A stretch of DNA of 31,294 nt from CAZNPW01 sp964575185 (GCA_964575185.1 CAZNPW010000034.1:1-31294), one strand, 5' to 3'; counted from the first letter of the stretch, positions 1-7,798 are shown. A program made the numbers and translations. Notes: generated from the sequence alone by a model not told the origin.

Positions 1-1285
1 CCGCCGCGCCGAGCGCGATGTCCCAGGTGCCCGAGAACCACACCGCCCCGGCCAGGAGCAGCGCCGCCAGCACCGCGAGCGTCACGAGGTGCCGCGCCGC
101 GGGCCGGCCGCGCTGCCCCGCCCCGCCGCGGTAGAGCGCCGCCGCCCGCACCCGTTCGGTCCGCGCCAGCGGCCAGAGCGTGAAGAGGAACGCCGTCACG
201 ATGCCGTAGAAGGCGGCCTCGGCCAGCGGGCCGGGGTAGAGGCCGATCGCGGCCGGCAGGGGCAGGCGGGCCTCGATCAGCGGGCCGAAGGCGAGGATCA
301 GCCCCGCGCCGAGCACCAGCCCCAGCGCCACGCCGGCCAGCCCCAGCACGCCCACCTGCACGAGGTAGGTCCGGAAGATCGTGCGCCCGTCGGCCCCGAG
401 CGTCTTCAGCGTGGCGATGGTCGCGACCTTGCCCTCGACATAGGCGCGGACCGCCGCCGATACGCCGACGCCGCCGACCGCGAGGCCGGCCAGGCCGACG
501 AGGATCAGGAAGGCCCCGATCCGGTCGACGAACTCCTGCACGCCGGGGGCGGCGGCGCGGGCGTCCTGCCAGCGCAGGCCGGTGTCGCGGAAGGCCGCCA
601 TGGCCTGCGCCTCGAGCGCGGCGAGGTCGGTGCCGGGCGGCAGGGACAGGCGGTATTTGGTCTCGAACAGGCTGCCCGGACCGATCAGCCCGCTGCCCGC
701 AAGGTCGGCGGTTCGGACGATGGTGCGCGGGCCGAGGGTGAAGCCGGCCGCCGCGCTGTCGGGCTCGCGCGTCAGGATCGCGCCGAGGCGGAAGGTGGCG
801 GTGCCGAGGCGGAAGCCGTCGCCGACGCGCAGGCCGAGCCGGTCGGCGAGCACCCGGTCCATCACCGCGCCCCGGTCCGCGAGCGCGTCGGCCAGCGGCA
901 TCGCGGGGTCGAGGACGACCTGCCCAGTCAGGGGATAGAGGTCGTCGATGGCCTTGACCTGGGTCAGCGCGCGGTCCTCGGTCTCGCCCTGCCCCACCAC
1001 GGCCATGGAGCGGAAGTCCACGACCTCCGACACGCGGGTGGCGACGCGGTCCATGAAGGCGCGTTCCTCGGGGCTGGCGAAGCGGTAGGTGAACTGCATC
1101 TGCGCGTCGCCGCCGAGGATGACGGCCCCCTGGTCGCGCAGGCCGCCCTCGATCGCGGCGCGCAGGAGCCCGACGGCGGCGATGGCCGCGACGCCGAGCG
1201 CCAGGCAGGCGAGGAAGACGCGGAAGCCCGAGAGGCCCGACCGCAGCTCGCGCCGGGCGAAGGTGGCGGCGAGGCGCAGGCTCAT
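1..1285 (-). CDS. ABC transporter permease, FtsX/YbbP-like (3' end cut by window edge)
   Basis: Membrane permease of a MacB/YbbP-type ABC system, family-level role: export or extraction of lipophilic or envelope substrates, powered by the adjacent ATPase. The reading frame starts at the ATG on 1285-1283 (MSLRLAATFARREL) and stays open to base 1, giving about 428 residues; the remainder lies outside. An N-terminal transmembrane segment (about residues 20-40, LSGFRVFLACLALGVAAIAAVGLL) is followed by a large periplasmic part. Hydrophobic segments then reappear from about residue 255 (AFLILVGLAGLAVGGVGVSA), ahead of the FtsX-type motif AYVEGKVATIATLKTLGA, with further helices towards the cut end. 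The start overlaps the ATPase stop by 4 bases (ATGA), so the two are translationally coupled. Substrate unknown. The family call is firm; the exact YbbP orthology is inference from the tesA/ybbA neighbourhood. Confidence 0.87.
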   Translation of the reverse strand, partial: MSLRLAATFARRELRSGLSGFRVFLACLALGVAAIAAVGLLRAAIEGGLRDQGAVILGGDAQMQFTYRFASPEERAFMDRVATRVSEVVDFRSMAVVGQGETEDRALTQVKAIDDLYPLTGQVVLDPAMPLADALADRGAVMDRVLADRLGLRVGDGFRLGTATFRLGAILTREPDSAAAGFTLGPRTIVRTADLAGSGLIGPGSLFETKYRLSLPPGTDLAALEAQAMAAFRDTGLRWQDARAAAPGVQEFVDRIGAFLILVGLAGLAVGGVGVSAAVRAYVEGKVATIATLKTLGADGRTIFRTYLVQVGVLGLAGVALGLVLGAGLILAFGPLIEARLPLPAAIGLYPGPLAEAAFYGIVTAFLFTLWPLARTERVRAAALYRGGAGQRGRPAARHLVTLAVLAALLLAGAVWFSGTWDIALGAA

Positions 1286-1983
1286 TCGGCGGCCTCGCGC
1301 GCGGGGGCGGCGTCGGCGGCGACGCGGCCGTCGACCAGGCGGACCACGCGGTCGCAGCGGCGGGCGAGGTCGGGGGCGTGGGTGACGAGGATCAGCGTCG
1401 CGCCGTGGCGGTCGCGCAGGCCGAAGAGCAGGTCCATGATCGCCTGGCCGTTGGTGGCGTCGAGGTTGCCCGTGGGTTCATCCGCCAGCAGGATCGCGGG
1501 CCGGGGGGCGGCGGCGCGGGCGAGCGCCACGCGCTGCTGCTCGCCGCCCGACATCTGGCTGGGATAGTGGTCGAGGCGGTGCTTCAGGCCCACGGCGACG
1601 AGTTCCGCCTCGGCGCGGGGGAAGGCGTCGGCGTGGCCGGCGAGCTCCAGCGGCACGGCCACGTTTTCGAGCGCGGTCATGGTCGGGATCAGGTGGAAGG
1701 ACTGGAAGACGACGCCCAGTTTGCCGCGGCGGAAGCGGGCGAGGCCGTCCTCGTCCATCGCCGTCAGGTCCTGGCCGAGCGCCGTGACGGTCCCGCCCGT
1801 CGCGCGTTCGAGCCCGCCGAGCAGCATCAGGAGCGAGGACTTGCCCGAGCCGGAGGGGCCGACGAGGCCCACGGTTTCGTGCGCTTGGACATCGAGGGTG
1901 ATGCCCTTAAGTATCTCCACCGGCCCCGCGTTGCCGGCCAGCACCAGCTTCGCGTCCCGCAGAGAGATGACAGGTTCACCCAT
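1282..1983 (-). CDS. ybbA: ABC transporter ATP-binding protein, YbbA/LolD-like
   Basis: Cytoplasmic ATPase partner of the downstream permease, 233 residues, the usual length for YbbA/LolD/MacB-type ATPases. Visible motifs in order are Walker A (GPSGSGKSS, about residue 40), the Q-loop (VFQSFHLIPTMTALENV), the ABC signature MSGGEQQRVALARA, Walker B with catalytic Glu (ILLADEPTGNLD) and the H-loop (LILVTHAPDLA). The start is the ATG at 1983 (MGEPVISLRDAKL). An upstream in-frame start at 2043 would add 20 unconserved residues and run into the divergent esterase gene. The divergent tesA gene beside it matches the ybbA-tesA pairing known from many proteobacteria. The family is certain; the symbol rests partly on this context. 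Confidence 0.9.
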   Translation of the reverse strand: MGEPVISLRDAKLVLAGNAGPVEILKGITLDVQAHETVGLVGPSGSGKSSLLMLLGGLERATGGTVTALGQDLTAMDEDGLARFRRGKLGVVFQSFHLIPTMTALENVAVPLELAGHADAFPRAEAELVAVGLKHRLDHYPSQMSGGEQQRVALARAAAPRPAILLADEPTGNLDATNGQAIMDLLFGLRDRHGATLILVTHAPDLARRCDRVVRLVDGRVAADAAPAREAAE

Positions 1984-2020
1984 GATCGCTTCCTTCGCCG
2001 TGAATGCCGCATATGGCGCA

Positions 2021-2668
2021 ATGCGCGAGTTCCGCAACTGCACGGTGGCGCTGATCGTCTGTGCGGGGGCGGCGGTGGCCGAGCCGGTGACGGTGGTTGC
2101 GCTGGGCGACAGCCTGACGGCGGGCTACGGGCTGCCCGAGGGCCAGGGCTTCGTGCCGCAGCTGCAGGCCTGGCTGGATGCGGCGGGGGCCGACGCGGTG
2201 GTGGAGAACGCGGGCGTCAGCGGGGATACCACGGCGGGGGGCCTCGCGCGGCTGGACTGGGCGCTGGGGCCCGGGGCCGATGCCGTGATCGTGACGCTGG
2301 GGGGCAACGACATGCTGCGCGGGCTGCCGCCGGCGGAGGTGCGGGCGAACCTGGATGCGATCCTGGCGGGCGTGCAGGCGCGGGGGCTGCCGGTGCTGCT
2401 GGTCGGCATGGCCGCCCCGGGCAACTACGGGGCGGATTACAAGGCGGCGTTCGACGCGGTCTACCCGGAGCTCGCGGCGCGGTATGGGGCGCTTTACGCG
2501 CCGAACTTCTTCGAGGCGCTGTTGCAGGGCACGGTCGATGCGGCGGCGATGCAACGCTACATGCAGGCGGACGGCATCCATCCCAGCGCCGAGGGCGTGG
2601 CGAGGATCGTGGCGGACCTCGGGCCGCAGGTGGTGGCGCTGGTCGGACTGGCGCGCGCTACACCGTGA
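2021..2668 (+). CDS. tesA: Arylesterase / lysophospholipase, SGNH (GDSL) hydrolase, TesA-like
   Basis: Periplasmic SGNH-family esterase/thioesterase, 215 residues. An N-terminal signal peptide (MREFRNCTVALIVCAGAAVA, cleavage near residue 20) is followed directly by block I, GDSLTAGYG, with nucleophile Ser31. The oxyanion Gly is in NAGVSGDTT, block III is GGND (Asn96), and block V DGIHPS carries Asp184 and His187, so the catalytic set is complete. The ATG at 2021 was chosen because it puts the signal peptide at the N terminus; an in-frame ATG at 1982 overlaps the start of the divergent ABC ATPase gene and would add 13 residues. The 3' end overlaps the convergent Lrp-family gene by 11 bases. 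Natural substrate cannot be told from sequence. Confidence 0.9.
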   Translation: MREFRNCTVALIVCAGAAVAEPVTVVALGDSLTAGYGLPEGQGFVPQLQAWLDAAGADAVVENAGVSGDTTAGGLARLDWALGPGADAVIVTLGGNDMLRGLPPAEVRANLDAILAGVQARGLPVLLVGMAAPGNYGADYKAAFDAVYPELAARYGALYAPNFFEALLQGTVDAAAMQRYMQADGIHPSAEGVARIVADLGPQVVALVGLARATP

Positions 2669-3119
2669 TCGCGGTGGTGCTGAGCACAGTGCGCAGCGCG
2701 AAGGACGACTGCATCTGCGCGACGCCGGGCAGGCGCGACAGGTGCTGGCGGTGGATGCGGGCGAAGTCGTCGGTGTCGGCGACGACCATCTTCAGAAGGT
2801 AGTCCGCCGCCCCCGCCATCAGGTGGCATTCGAGCACGTCGGGCACGCGGCGCACGGCGGATTCGAAGGCATTCAGCACGTCTTCCGCCTGCGATTGCAG
2901 GGTGATTTCCACGAAGACGGTGGTGGGCAGGCCCATCGCGCGCTGGTCGAGGAGCGCGACACAGGCGGCGATCACGCCTGCGTCCCACAGCCGCTGGACG
3001 CGGCGGTGGCAGGCGCTGGGCGAGAGGTTGGCGCGTTCGGCAAGCTCGGCGTTGGTCAGGCGGGCGTCCCGCTGGAGGGCGGCGAGCAGGCGGCGATCGG
3101 TTGCATCGATGTCGGGCAT
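2658..3119 (-). CDS. Lrp/AsnC-family transcriptional regulator (probable regulator of ald)
   Basis: A 153-residue Lrp/AsnC protein. The N-terminal winged helix-turn-helix spans about residues 5-60 (ATDRRLLAALQRDARLTNAE, then LSPSACHRRVQRLWDAGVI). The C-terminal RAM domain follows (about residues 65-145, with VFVEITLQSQ, a DVLECHLMAGAADYLLKMVV strand pair and PGVAQMQSSFALRTV). It is divergent from alanine dehydrogenase with 147 bases between the starts, the standard arrangement of an AldR/Lrp-like regulator that senses alanine or another amino acid and switches ald. A perfect 7+7 inverted repeat abuts its own start codon, which suggests autoregulation. The link to ald is inference from gene order and shared half-sites. 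Confidence 0.88.
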   Translation of the reverse strand: MPDIDATDRRLLAALQRDARLTNAELAERANLSPSACHRRVQRLWDAGVIAACVALLDQRAMGLPTTVFVEITLQSQAEDVLNAFESAVRRVPDVLECHLMAGAADYLLKMVVADTDDFARIHRQHLSRLPGVAQMQSSFALRTVLSTTAITV

Positions 3120-3210
3120 GGCGCAAGGAGTTTGCGCCGAAGCTTCAGGTCGCGCAAGGACCGGCCAGCCATGGCGGTTGCGGCGCAGGAAGTTTCAAAG
3201 CATTTGCGCC
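3120..3210. promoter_or_regulatory. Candidate Lrp-type operator region between the regulator and ald
   Basis: The half-site TTGCGC(C/G) occurs four times here. GGCGCAA at 3120-3126 and TTGCGCC at 3132-3138 form a perfect inverted repeat with a 5-base spacer. CGCGCAA lies at 3151-3157 and a further TTGCGCC at 3204-3210. Lrp-family octamers usually bind several degenerate inverted sites, so this is a plausible shared operator. Binding by the adjacent regulator is inference. Confidence 0.5.
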
Positions 3211-3266
3211 GGTTTCGCGCGACACTGAAGCCATCGCCGCGCGCCGCGGCCGAAGGGAGAGGTGCG

Positions 3267-4385
3267 ATGAGGATCGGGTGCCCGAAAGAGATCAAGCCGC
3301 AGGAGTTCCGCGTGGGCATGACGCCGGACGCGGCGCGCGAGGCGGTGGCGCATGGCCATGCGGTCGTGGTGGAGACGGGGGCCGGGGTCGGCGCGGGGTT
3401 CGCCGATGCGGACTATCTGGCGGCGGGCGCGACCGTGCTGACGACGGCCGAGGAGGTCTTCGCCGCCGCCGACATGATCGTGAAGGTCAAGGAGCCCCAG
3501 GCGGTAGAGCGCAAGCGCCTGCGCGAGGGGCAGGTGCTGTTCACCTACCTGCATCTCGCGCCCGATCCGGCGCAGACGCGCGACCTTCTGGACAGCGGCG
3601 TGACGGCGATCGCCTACGAGACGGTGACCGATGACCGCGGCGGGCTGCCCCTGCTCGCGCCGATGTCCGAGGTCGCGGGGCGGCTCGCGCCGCAGGTCGG
3701 GGCCTGGACGCTGCAGAAGGCCAACGGCGGGCGCGGCGTGCTCTTGGGTGGCGTGCCGGGGGTGGCTCCGGGGCGGGTGCTGGTGATCGGCGGCGGCGTC
3801 GTCGGCACCCATGCGGCCAAGGTCGCGGCGGGGATGGGGGCGGAGGTGACGGTGCTCGACCGCTCGCTGCCGCGGCTGCGCTATCTGGACGACGTGTTCG
3901 GCGGGCAGTTCCGCAACGGCTTTGCCACGCAGGGGGCCATCGCGTCGCTCGCGGCCGAGGCCGACATGGTGATCGGCGCGGTGCTGGTCCCCGGGGCGGC
4001 GGCGCCGAAGCTGATCTCGCGCGCGCAGCTCGCCAGCCTGAAGCCGGGCGCGGTGCTGGTCGACGTGGCGATCGACCAGGGCGGCTGCTTCGAGACGAGC
4101 CGCGCGACGACGCACCAGGACCCGGTCTATGCGGTGGACGGGATCATGCACTACTGCGTGGCGAACATGCCGGGCGCGGTGGCGCGGACCTCGACGCTGG
4201 CGCTGGGGAACGCGACGCTGCCGTTCCTGCTGGCCTTGGCCGACAAGGGCTGGCGGCAGGCCTGCGCCGAGGACCGGCACCTGCTGGCCGGGCTGAACGT
4301 CCACGCCGGGCGGCTGACCTACGCCGCGGTGGGCGAGGCGCTGGGGCTGGACGTGACCGCGCCGGCGCTGGCGCTCGCCGCCTGA
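3267..4385 (+). CDS. ald: Alanine dehydrogenase
   Basis: NAD-dependent L-alanine dehydrogenase (L-alanine + NAD+ + H2O to pyruvate + NH4+ + NADH), 372 residues, the normal family length. The N-terminal motif MRIGCPKEIKPQEFRVGMTP is typical. The substrate-binding Lys lies in MIVKVKEPQ (about residue 75) and the catalytic His in LFTYLHLAPD (about residue 96). The Rossmann dinucleotide site is VIGGGVVGTHAAKVAAGMGA followed by VTVLD, and the conserved Asp is in VDVAIDQGGCFETS. The start at 3267 has a strong ribosome-binding site (GGGAGAGG). It is divergent from an Lrp/AsnC regulator and followed by a hairpin terminator. The reaction supports growth on alanine as a carbon and nitrogen source, or ammonium assimilation. 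Confidence 0.96.
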   Translation: MRIGCPKEIKPQEFRVGMTPDAAREAVAHGHAVVVETGAGVGAGFADADYLAAGATVLTTAEEVFAAADMIVKVKEPQAVERKRLREGQVLFTYLHLAPDPAQTRDLLDSGVTAIAYETVTDDRGGLPLLAPMSEVAGRLAPQVGAWTLQKANGGRGVLLGGVPGVAPGRVLVIGGGVVGTHAAKVAAGMGAEVTVLDRSLPRLRYLDDVFGGQFRNGFATQGAIASLAAEADMVIGAVLVPGAAAPKLISRAQLASLKPGAVLVDVAIDQGGCFETSRATTHQDPVYAVDGIMHYCVANMPGAVARTSTLALGNATLPFLLALADKGWRQACAEDRHLLAGLNVHAGRLTYAAVGEALGLDVTAPALALAA

Positions 4386-4405
4386 GGTTCGATCCGTGCA
4401 AGCCG

Positions 4406-4437
4406 AAGGCCCTGGACGGTCGTGCCCGGGGCCTTTT
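4406..4437 (+). terminator. Rho-independent-like terminator after ald
   Basis: AAGGCCC (4406-4412) pairs with GGGCCTT (4429-4435), and the stem runs into TTTT at 4434-4437. It sits between the convergent ald and mscL genes; the T-run favours action on ald transcripts. It is flanked by two copies of a 12-base direct repeat (GATCCGTGCAAG at 4391-4402 and 4443-4454). Confidence 0.6.
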
Positions 4438-4454
4438 GCCTTGATCCGTGCAAG

Positions 4455-4820
4455 TCAGCGCTTCTGCAGCTCGGCCAGGATGCCCTTCAGCAGGTCGTTG
4501 TCCGACGGGCCGGCGGGCGGGGCCTCGGCCTTCTTCGGCATCATCCGGTTCACGCCCTTGACGATCAGGAACACCACCCAGGCGACGATCAGGAACTTGA
4601 TGACCGCGTTGATGAAGTTGCCGATGTTGAAGCTCGCGTCGCCGTAGGCGAAGCCCCAGGTCGAGAAGTCGATGCCGCCGACGATGAGCCCGATGAAGGG
4701 GTTGATGAGATCGTCGACGAGCGAGGTCACGATGGCGGTGAAGGCCGCGCCGATCACCACGCCGACGGCCAGGTCGAGCACGTTGCCGCGCGAGATGAAG
4801 GTCTTGAACTCCTGAAACAT
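4455..4820 (-). CDS. mscL: Large-conductance mechanosensitive channel MscL
   Basis: Inner-membrane pentameric channel that opens under membrane tension and releases solutes during hypo-osmotic shock. 121 residues from the ATG at 4820 (MFQEFKTFISRGNVLDLAVG), which matches the canonical MscL N terminus. A GTG at 4835 in the same frame would add MGTYR, but I see no better ribosome-binding site for it. TM1 is the conserved NVLDLAVGVVIGAAFTAIVTSL, a periplasmic loop follows, TM2 is about residues 65-92 (FLIVAWVVFLIVKGVNRM), and a charged C-terminal helix ends LKGILAELQKR. It is convergent with ald and divergent from the glutathione transferase gene. Confidence 0.95.
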   Translation of the reverse strand: MFQEFKTFISRGNVLDLAVGVVIGAAFTAIVTSLVDDLINPFIGLIVGGIDFSTWGFAYGDASFNIGNFINAVIKFLIVAWVVFLIVKGVNRMMPKKAEAPPAGPSDNDLLKGILAELQKR

Positions 4821-4970
4821 CCGGTAGGTCCCCACGTTGGTTGTCCCGGCCCGTCACCCCGGCCGGTGTGTGCCCGTGCACAGCAGGCGCGCCTTATCGC
4901 ACGACGCCGGGGTTCGACACGGGGGAAAATCGTCGCTACCCCGGCGGCCGACGTCAGAAAGGTGCGCAGC

Positions 4971-5666
4971 ATGGCAGATCTTGCACAGTTCCCGATCACC
5001 CGGCGCTGGCCGCCGCGGACGCCGGGCGCGATCCAGCTCTATTCGCTGCCGACGCCGAACGGCGTCAAGGTCTCGGTCGCGCTGGAGGAACTGGGCCTGC
5101 CCTACGACGCGCATCTGGTGGATTTCGCCACGGGCGACCAGATGTCGCCCGATTTCCTGAGCCTGAACCCCAACAACAAGATCCCCGCGATCATCGACCC
5201 CGACGGCCCGGGCGGGCAGCCCTTGGCGCTGTGGGAAAGCGGGGCGATCCTCTTGTGGCTGGCGGAGAAGACCGGGCGGCTGATCCCGGAGGGACGCCGC
5301 TACGAGACGATCCAGTGGCTGATGTTCCAGATGGGCGGCGTGGGACCGATGTTCGGGCAGCTCGGCTGGTTCCACAGCTATGCGGGCAAGGAGATCGAGG
5401 ACCCGCGGCCCAAGGACCGCTACCGGGCCGAGGTCGGGCGGCTGTTGCGCGTGCTGGACGGCGCGCTGGCCGGGCGGGACTGGATCGCGGGCGACTACTC
5501 CATCGCCGACATCGCGATCGGGCCGTGGCTGCGGGGGTTGCGCGATGTCTACAAGGCGGGCGACATCACCGGCTGGGGCGGGCTGGCCGAGGTGCCGGGG
5601 TATCTCGACCGCTTCCTTTCCCGCCCGGCAGTGCAGCGGGGGCTGAAAGTGCCCGCGCGGGGCTGA
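4971..5666 (+). CDS. Glutathione S-transferase, YghU/YfcG (Nu-class) type
   Basis: Cytosolic GST-fold protein, 231 residues. The thioredoxin-like N-terminal domain (about residues 20-105) begins IQLYSLPTPNGVKVSVALEE; the Thr-Pro-Asn segment is the hallmark of the YfcG/YghU group, which acts as a disulfide-bond reductase with glutathione. The glutathione-binding motifs NPNNKIPAI and LWESGAILLWLAEKTGRLIP are present. The all-helical C-terminal domain runs from about residue 110 and includes DWIAGDYSIADIAIGPWLRG, the GST N-capping/hydrophobic staple region. The start at 4971 has an upstream AGAAAGG. The long N-terminal tail (residues 1-20) also fits YghU. The substrate is not determinable from sequence. 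Confidence 0.9.
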   Translation: MADLAQFPITRRWPPRTPGAIQLYSLPTPNGVKVSVALEELGLPYDAHLVDFATGDQMSPDFLSLNPNNKIPAIIDPDGPGGQPLALWESGAILLWLAEKTGRLIPEGRRYETIQWLMFQMGGVGPMFGQLGWFHSYAGKEIEDPRPKDRYRAEVGRLLRVLDGALAGRDWIAGDYSIADIAIGPWLRGLRDVYKAGDITGWGGLAEVPGYLDRFLSRPAVQRGLKVPARG

Positions 5667-5674
5667 TCCCCTTC

Positions 5675-5717
5675 ATCTTCCCGGAAATATCCCGGGGGTC
5701 CGGGGGCTGGCCCCCGG
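5675..5717. repeat. Intergenic GC-rich hairpin element, copy 1 (downstream of the GST gene)
   Basis: The segment ATCTTCCCGGAAATATCCCG is followed by a perfect 7-bp stem (CCGGGGG 5700-5706, loop CTGG, CCCCCGG 5711-5717). A similar leader (CTCTTTCCGG, then CAAATACTCC) and a GC hairpin occur at 18111-18164, also just after a plus-strand stop codon. It probably acts as a terminator or is a dispersed genome repeat. Without a T-run the terminator role is inference. Confidence 0.45.
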
Positions 5718-5733
5718 CGACCTCGCCGCAACG

Positions 5734-5763
5734 AAAAACCCCCGGCCTTGGCAGGACGGGGGT
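5734..5763 (-). terminator. Rho-independent terminator of rpsU
   Basis: On the minus strand CCCCCG (5762-5757) pairs with CGGGGG (5744-5739), followed by TTTTT (5738-5734). It lies 40 bases downstream of the S21 stop codon and points in the same direction, so it is the natural terminator of rpsU. Confidence 0.75.
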
Positions 5764-5803
5764 CATCGTGACCGGGCTTTCGCCCCAGTGTCGCGGAACG
5801 CCT

Positions 5804-6010
5804 TTACAGCGCGCCTTCGCGGAGGGCCTTCTTCCGCGCGAGCTTCCGCGCGCGGCGGACGGCTTCGGCGGATTCGCGGGCCTTCTTGACCGACGGTTTC
5901 TCGAAATGCTGCTTGAGCTTCATCTCGCGGAACACGCCCTCGCGCTGAAGTTTCTTCTTCAGCGCACGAAGCGCCTGTTCGACGTTGTTGTCGCGAACGC
6001 TGACCTGCAT
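5804..6010 (-). CDS. rpsU: 30S ribosomal protein S21
   Basis: Small basic ribosomal protein of the 30S platform near the anti-Shine-Dalgarno end of 16S rRNA. 68 residues, a common alphaproteobacterial length. The start MQVSVRDNNVEQALRALKKK and central KLQREGVFREMKLKQHFEKP are diagnostic, and the C-terminal half is a Lys/Arg-rich helix (ARKLARKKALREGAL). The gene is monocistronic: a hairpin with a T-run ends it downstream, and COQ9 is divergent. Its ribosome-binding site and start are separated by an unusual palindromic stretch, listed separately. Confidence 0.97.
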   Translation of the reverse strand: MQVSVRDNNVEQALRALKKKLQREGVFREMKLKQHFEKPSVKKARESAEAVRRARKLARKKALREGAL

Positions 6011-6029
6011 GTGGTGTCACCACCTTCCT
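6011..6029 (-). promoter_or_regulatory. rpsU: rpsU leader: Shine-Dalgarno and palindrome next to the start
   Basis: Reading the minus strand, AGGAAGG (6029-6023) is followed by the 13-base palindromic GTGGTG-A-CACCAC (6023-6011), then ATG. The Shine-Dalgarno lies about 12 bases from the start, longer than usual, and a small GTGG/CCAC stem could bring it closer or hide it. Because S21 sits where the Shine-Dalgarno helix forms, autogenous control is conceivable, but this is inference. Confidence 0.35.
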
Positions 6030-6105
6030 AAGCTAGAGTTGCACTGTATCGTGCAGGCGGCCGCGCTATAACCGAGGCCCGTGCCCCTGTCCACCGGAGT
6101 CCGCG

Positions 6106-6810
6106 ATGACCGACCCTGCCCCCGACGCGATCCCCGACGCGATCCTCGACGCCGCTATGCCGCATGTGCCGTTCGAGGGCTGGTCGGCCGCGACGCTGCG
6201 GCTGGCCGCGCGCGATGCGGGCGTGCCGCCGGGAGTCGTGGCGGCGCTGTTCCCGCGCGGGGCGGTGGACCTGGCGCTCGCCTTCCACCGGCGGGGCGAT
6301 GCGCGGATGCTGGCGCGGCTGGCGGTCGAGGACCTGGGCGCGCTGCGCTTCCGCGACCGGATCGCGCGGGCGGTGCGGTTGCGGCTGGAGGTCGTGGAGG
6401 ACCGCGAGGCGGTGCGGCGGGGCACGACGCTGTTCGCGCTGCCGCACCATACCGCGGACGGCGCGAAGGCGATCTGGGGCACGGCGGACGCGATCTGGAT
6501 GGCGCTCGGCGACACGTCGGACGACCTGAACTGGTACACCAAGCGCGCGACCTTGTCGGGGGTCTACGCCGCGACGGTGCTGTACTGGCTGGGCGACGAT
6601 TCGGTCGGGCGGCAGGCGACGTGGGAGTTCCTCGACCGGCGGATCGACGATGCGATGCAGGTGGAGAAGGTGAAGGCGATGGTCGCGGCCAATCCGGTCG
6701 GGCGGTGGCTCGGGGGCGTGCTGGGCAGGGTGCGGCCGCTGCGGATGCCCGACGACCTGCCCGGCGGGGTCCGGCAGGGGTTCGGTCCCGGCCCCTTCGG
6801 CCGCCGCTGA
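6106..6810 (+). CDS. coq9: COQ9 family ubiquinone biosynthesis protein
   Basis: COQ9-family protein, 234 residues. In the family, COQ9 is a lipid-binding TetR-fold protein that presents ubiquinone intermediates to the COQ7 hydroxylase. The N-terminal part resembles a TetR helix-turn-helix (VPFEGWSAATLRLAARDAGV, then PPGVVAALFPRGAVDLALAF). The COQ9 domain follows (about residues 110-190) with the typical AIWGTADAIWMALGDTSDDLNWYTKRATL and VLYWLGDDS. It is divergent from rpsU and 29 bases upstream of a quinone oxidoreductase-like gene in the same direction, possibly one transcript. A TATAAC at 6067-6072 could be a -10 element, but no good -35 is spaced to it. Confidence 0.92.
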   Translation: MTDPAPDAIPDAILDAAMPHVPFEGWSAATLRLAARDAGVPPGVVAALFPRGAVDLALAFHRRGDARMLARLAVEDLGALRFRDRIARAVRLRLEVVEDREAVRRGTTLFALPHHTADGAKAIWGTADAIWMALGDTSDDLNWYTKRATLSGVYAATVLYWLGDDSVGRQATWEFLDRRIDDAMQVEKVKAMVAANPVGRWLGGVLGRVRPLRMPDDLPGGVRQGFGPGPFGRR

Positions 6811-6839
6811 TGCCGATCGCCATCCCGGAGGCGCATGTG

Positions 6840-7798
6840 ATGCGCGCCGTCCGCATCCGCGAGGCGGGCGGGCCCGAGGTGCTGGAGCCCTGCGAAATGC
6901 CCGTGCCCGTGCCGGGCCACGGGCAGATCGTCGTGCGGCTGGCCTATGCGGGCGTGAACCGGCCCGACGCGCTGCAGCGTGCGGGGGCCTATGCGCCGCC
7001 CGCCAGCGCATCGCCCCTGCCGGGGCTGGAGGGCGCGGGCACGGTGGTGGAGACGGGCCTCGGCGTGACGCGATGGCGGATCGGCGACCAGGTCTGCGCG
7101 CTGTTTCCCGGCGGGGCCTATGCGGAATACGCGCTGTGCGCGGCCGACCATGCGCTGCCGGTGCCCGCGGGCCTCAGCCTGCGCGAGGCCGCCTGCCTGC
7201 CCGAGACGGTGTTCACCGTCTGGTCCAACGCGGTGATGCGGGCGGGGTTGCAGGGCGGGGACCGCTTCCTCGTCCACGGCGGGGCGTCGGGGATCGGCAC
7301 CACGGCGATCCAGATCGCCTGGGCGCTGGGGGCGCGCGTCTTCACCACCGCGGGATCCGACGACCGTTGCCGCGCCTGCGAGGCGCTAGGGGCGGAACGC
7401 GCCTGGAACTACCATGAGGAGGACTGGGAGGGCGGGATGCGCAAGGTGGGACGCGCGCATGTCATCCTCGACATGGTGGGCGGCGACTACCTGCCGCGCA
7501 ACCTGCGGCTGCTGTGCGACGACGGGCGGTTGCAGATGATCGCCTTCCTGCAGGGGCCGAAGGTCGAGGTGAACTTCGCCGAGGTGATGCTGCGGCGGCT
7601 GACCATCAGCGGCAGCACGCTGCGGCCGCAGAGCGACCTGGCGAAGGCCCGCATCGCGGCCGAGGTGGAGCGGCACGTCTGGCCGATGGTCGCGGCGGGG
7701 GCGGTCAGGCCGGTGATGGACCAGACCTTCCCGCTCGCCGACGCCGCCGGGGCGCACCGGCGGATGGAGTCGGGCGAGCACCTGGGCAAGATCGTCCT

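Noticed and set aside
89..1567. 492-codon plus-strand frame
   Set aside because: Antisense to the ABC permease and ATPase, whose motifs are clear on the minus strand.
4391..4454. Possible tRNA 3' half (GGTTCGATCC-like string)
   Set aside because: GGTTCGATCC recalls a T-arm, but no acceptor, D or anticodon stems can be built around it.
6067..6072. TATAAC as a -10 box for COQ9
   Set aside because: The only TTGCAC-like -35 (6039-6044) is 22 bases away, too far for a standard promoter, so I did not list it as a feature.
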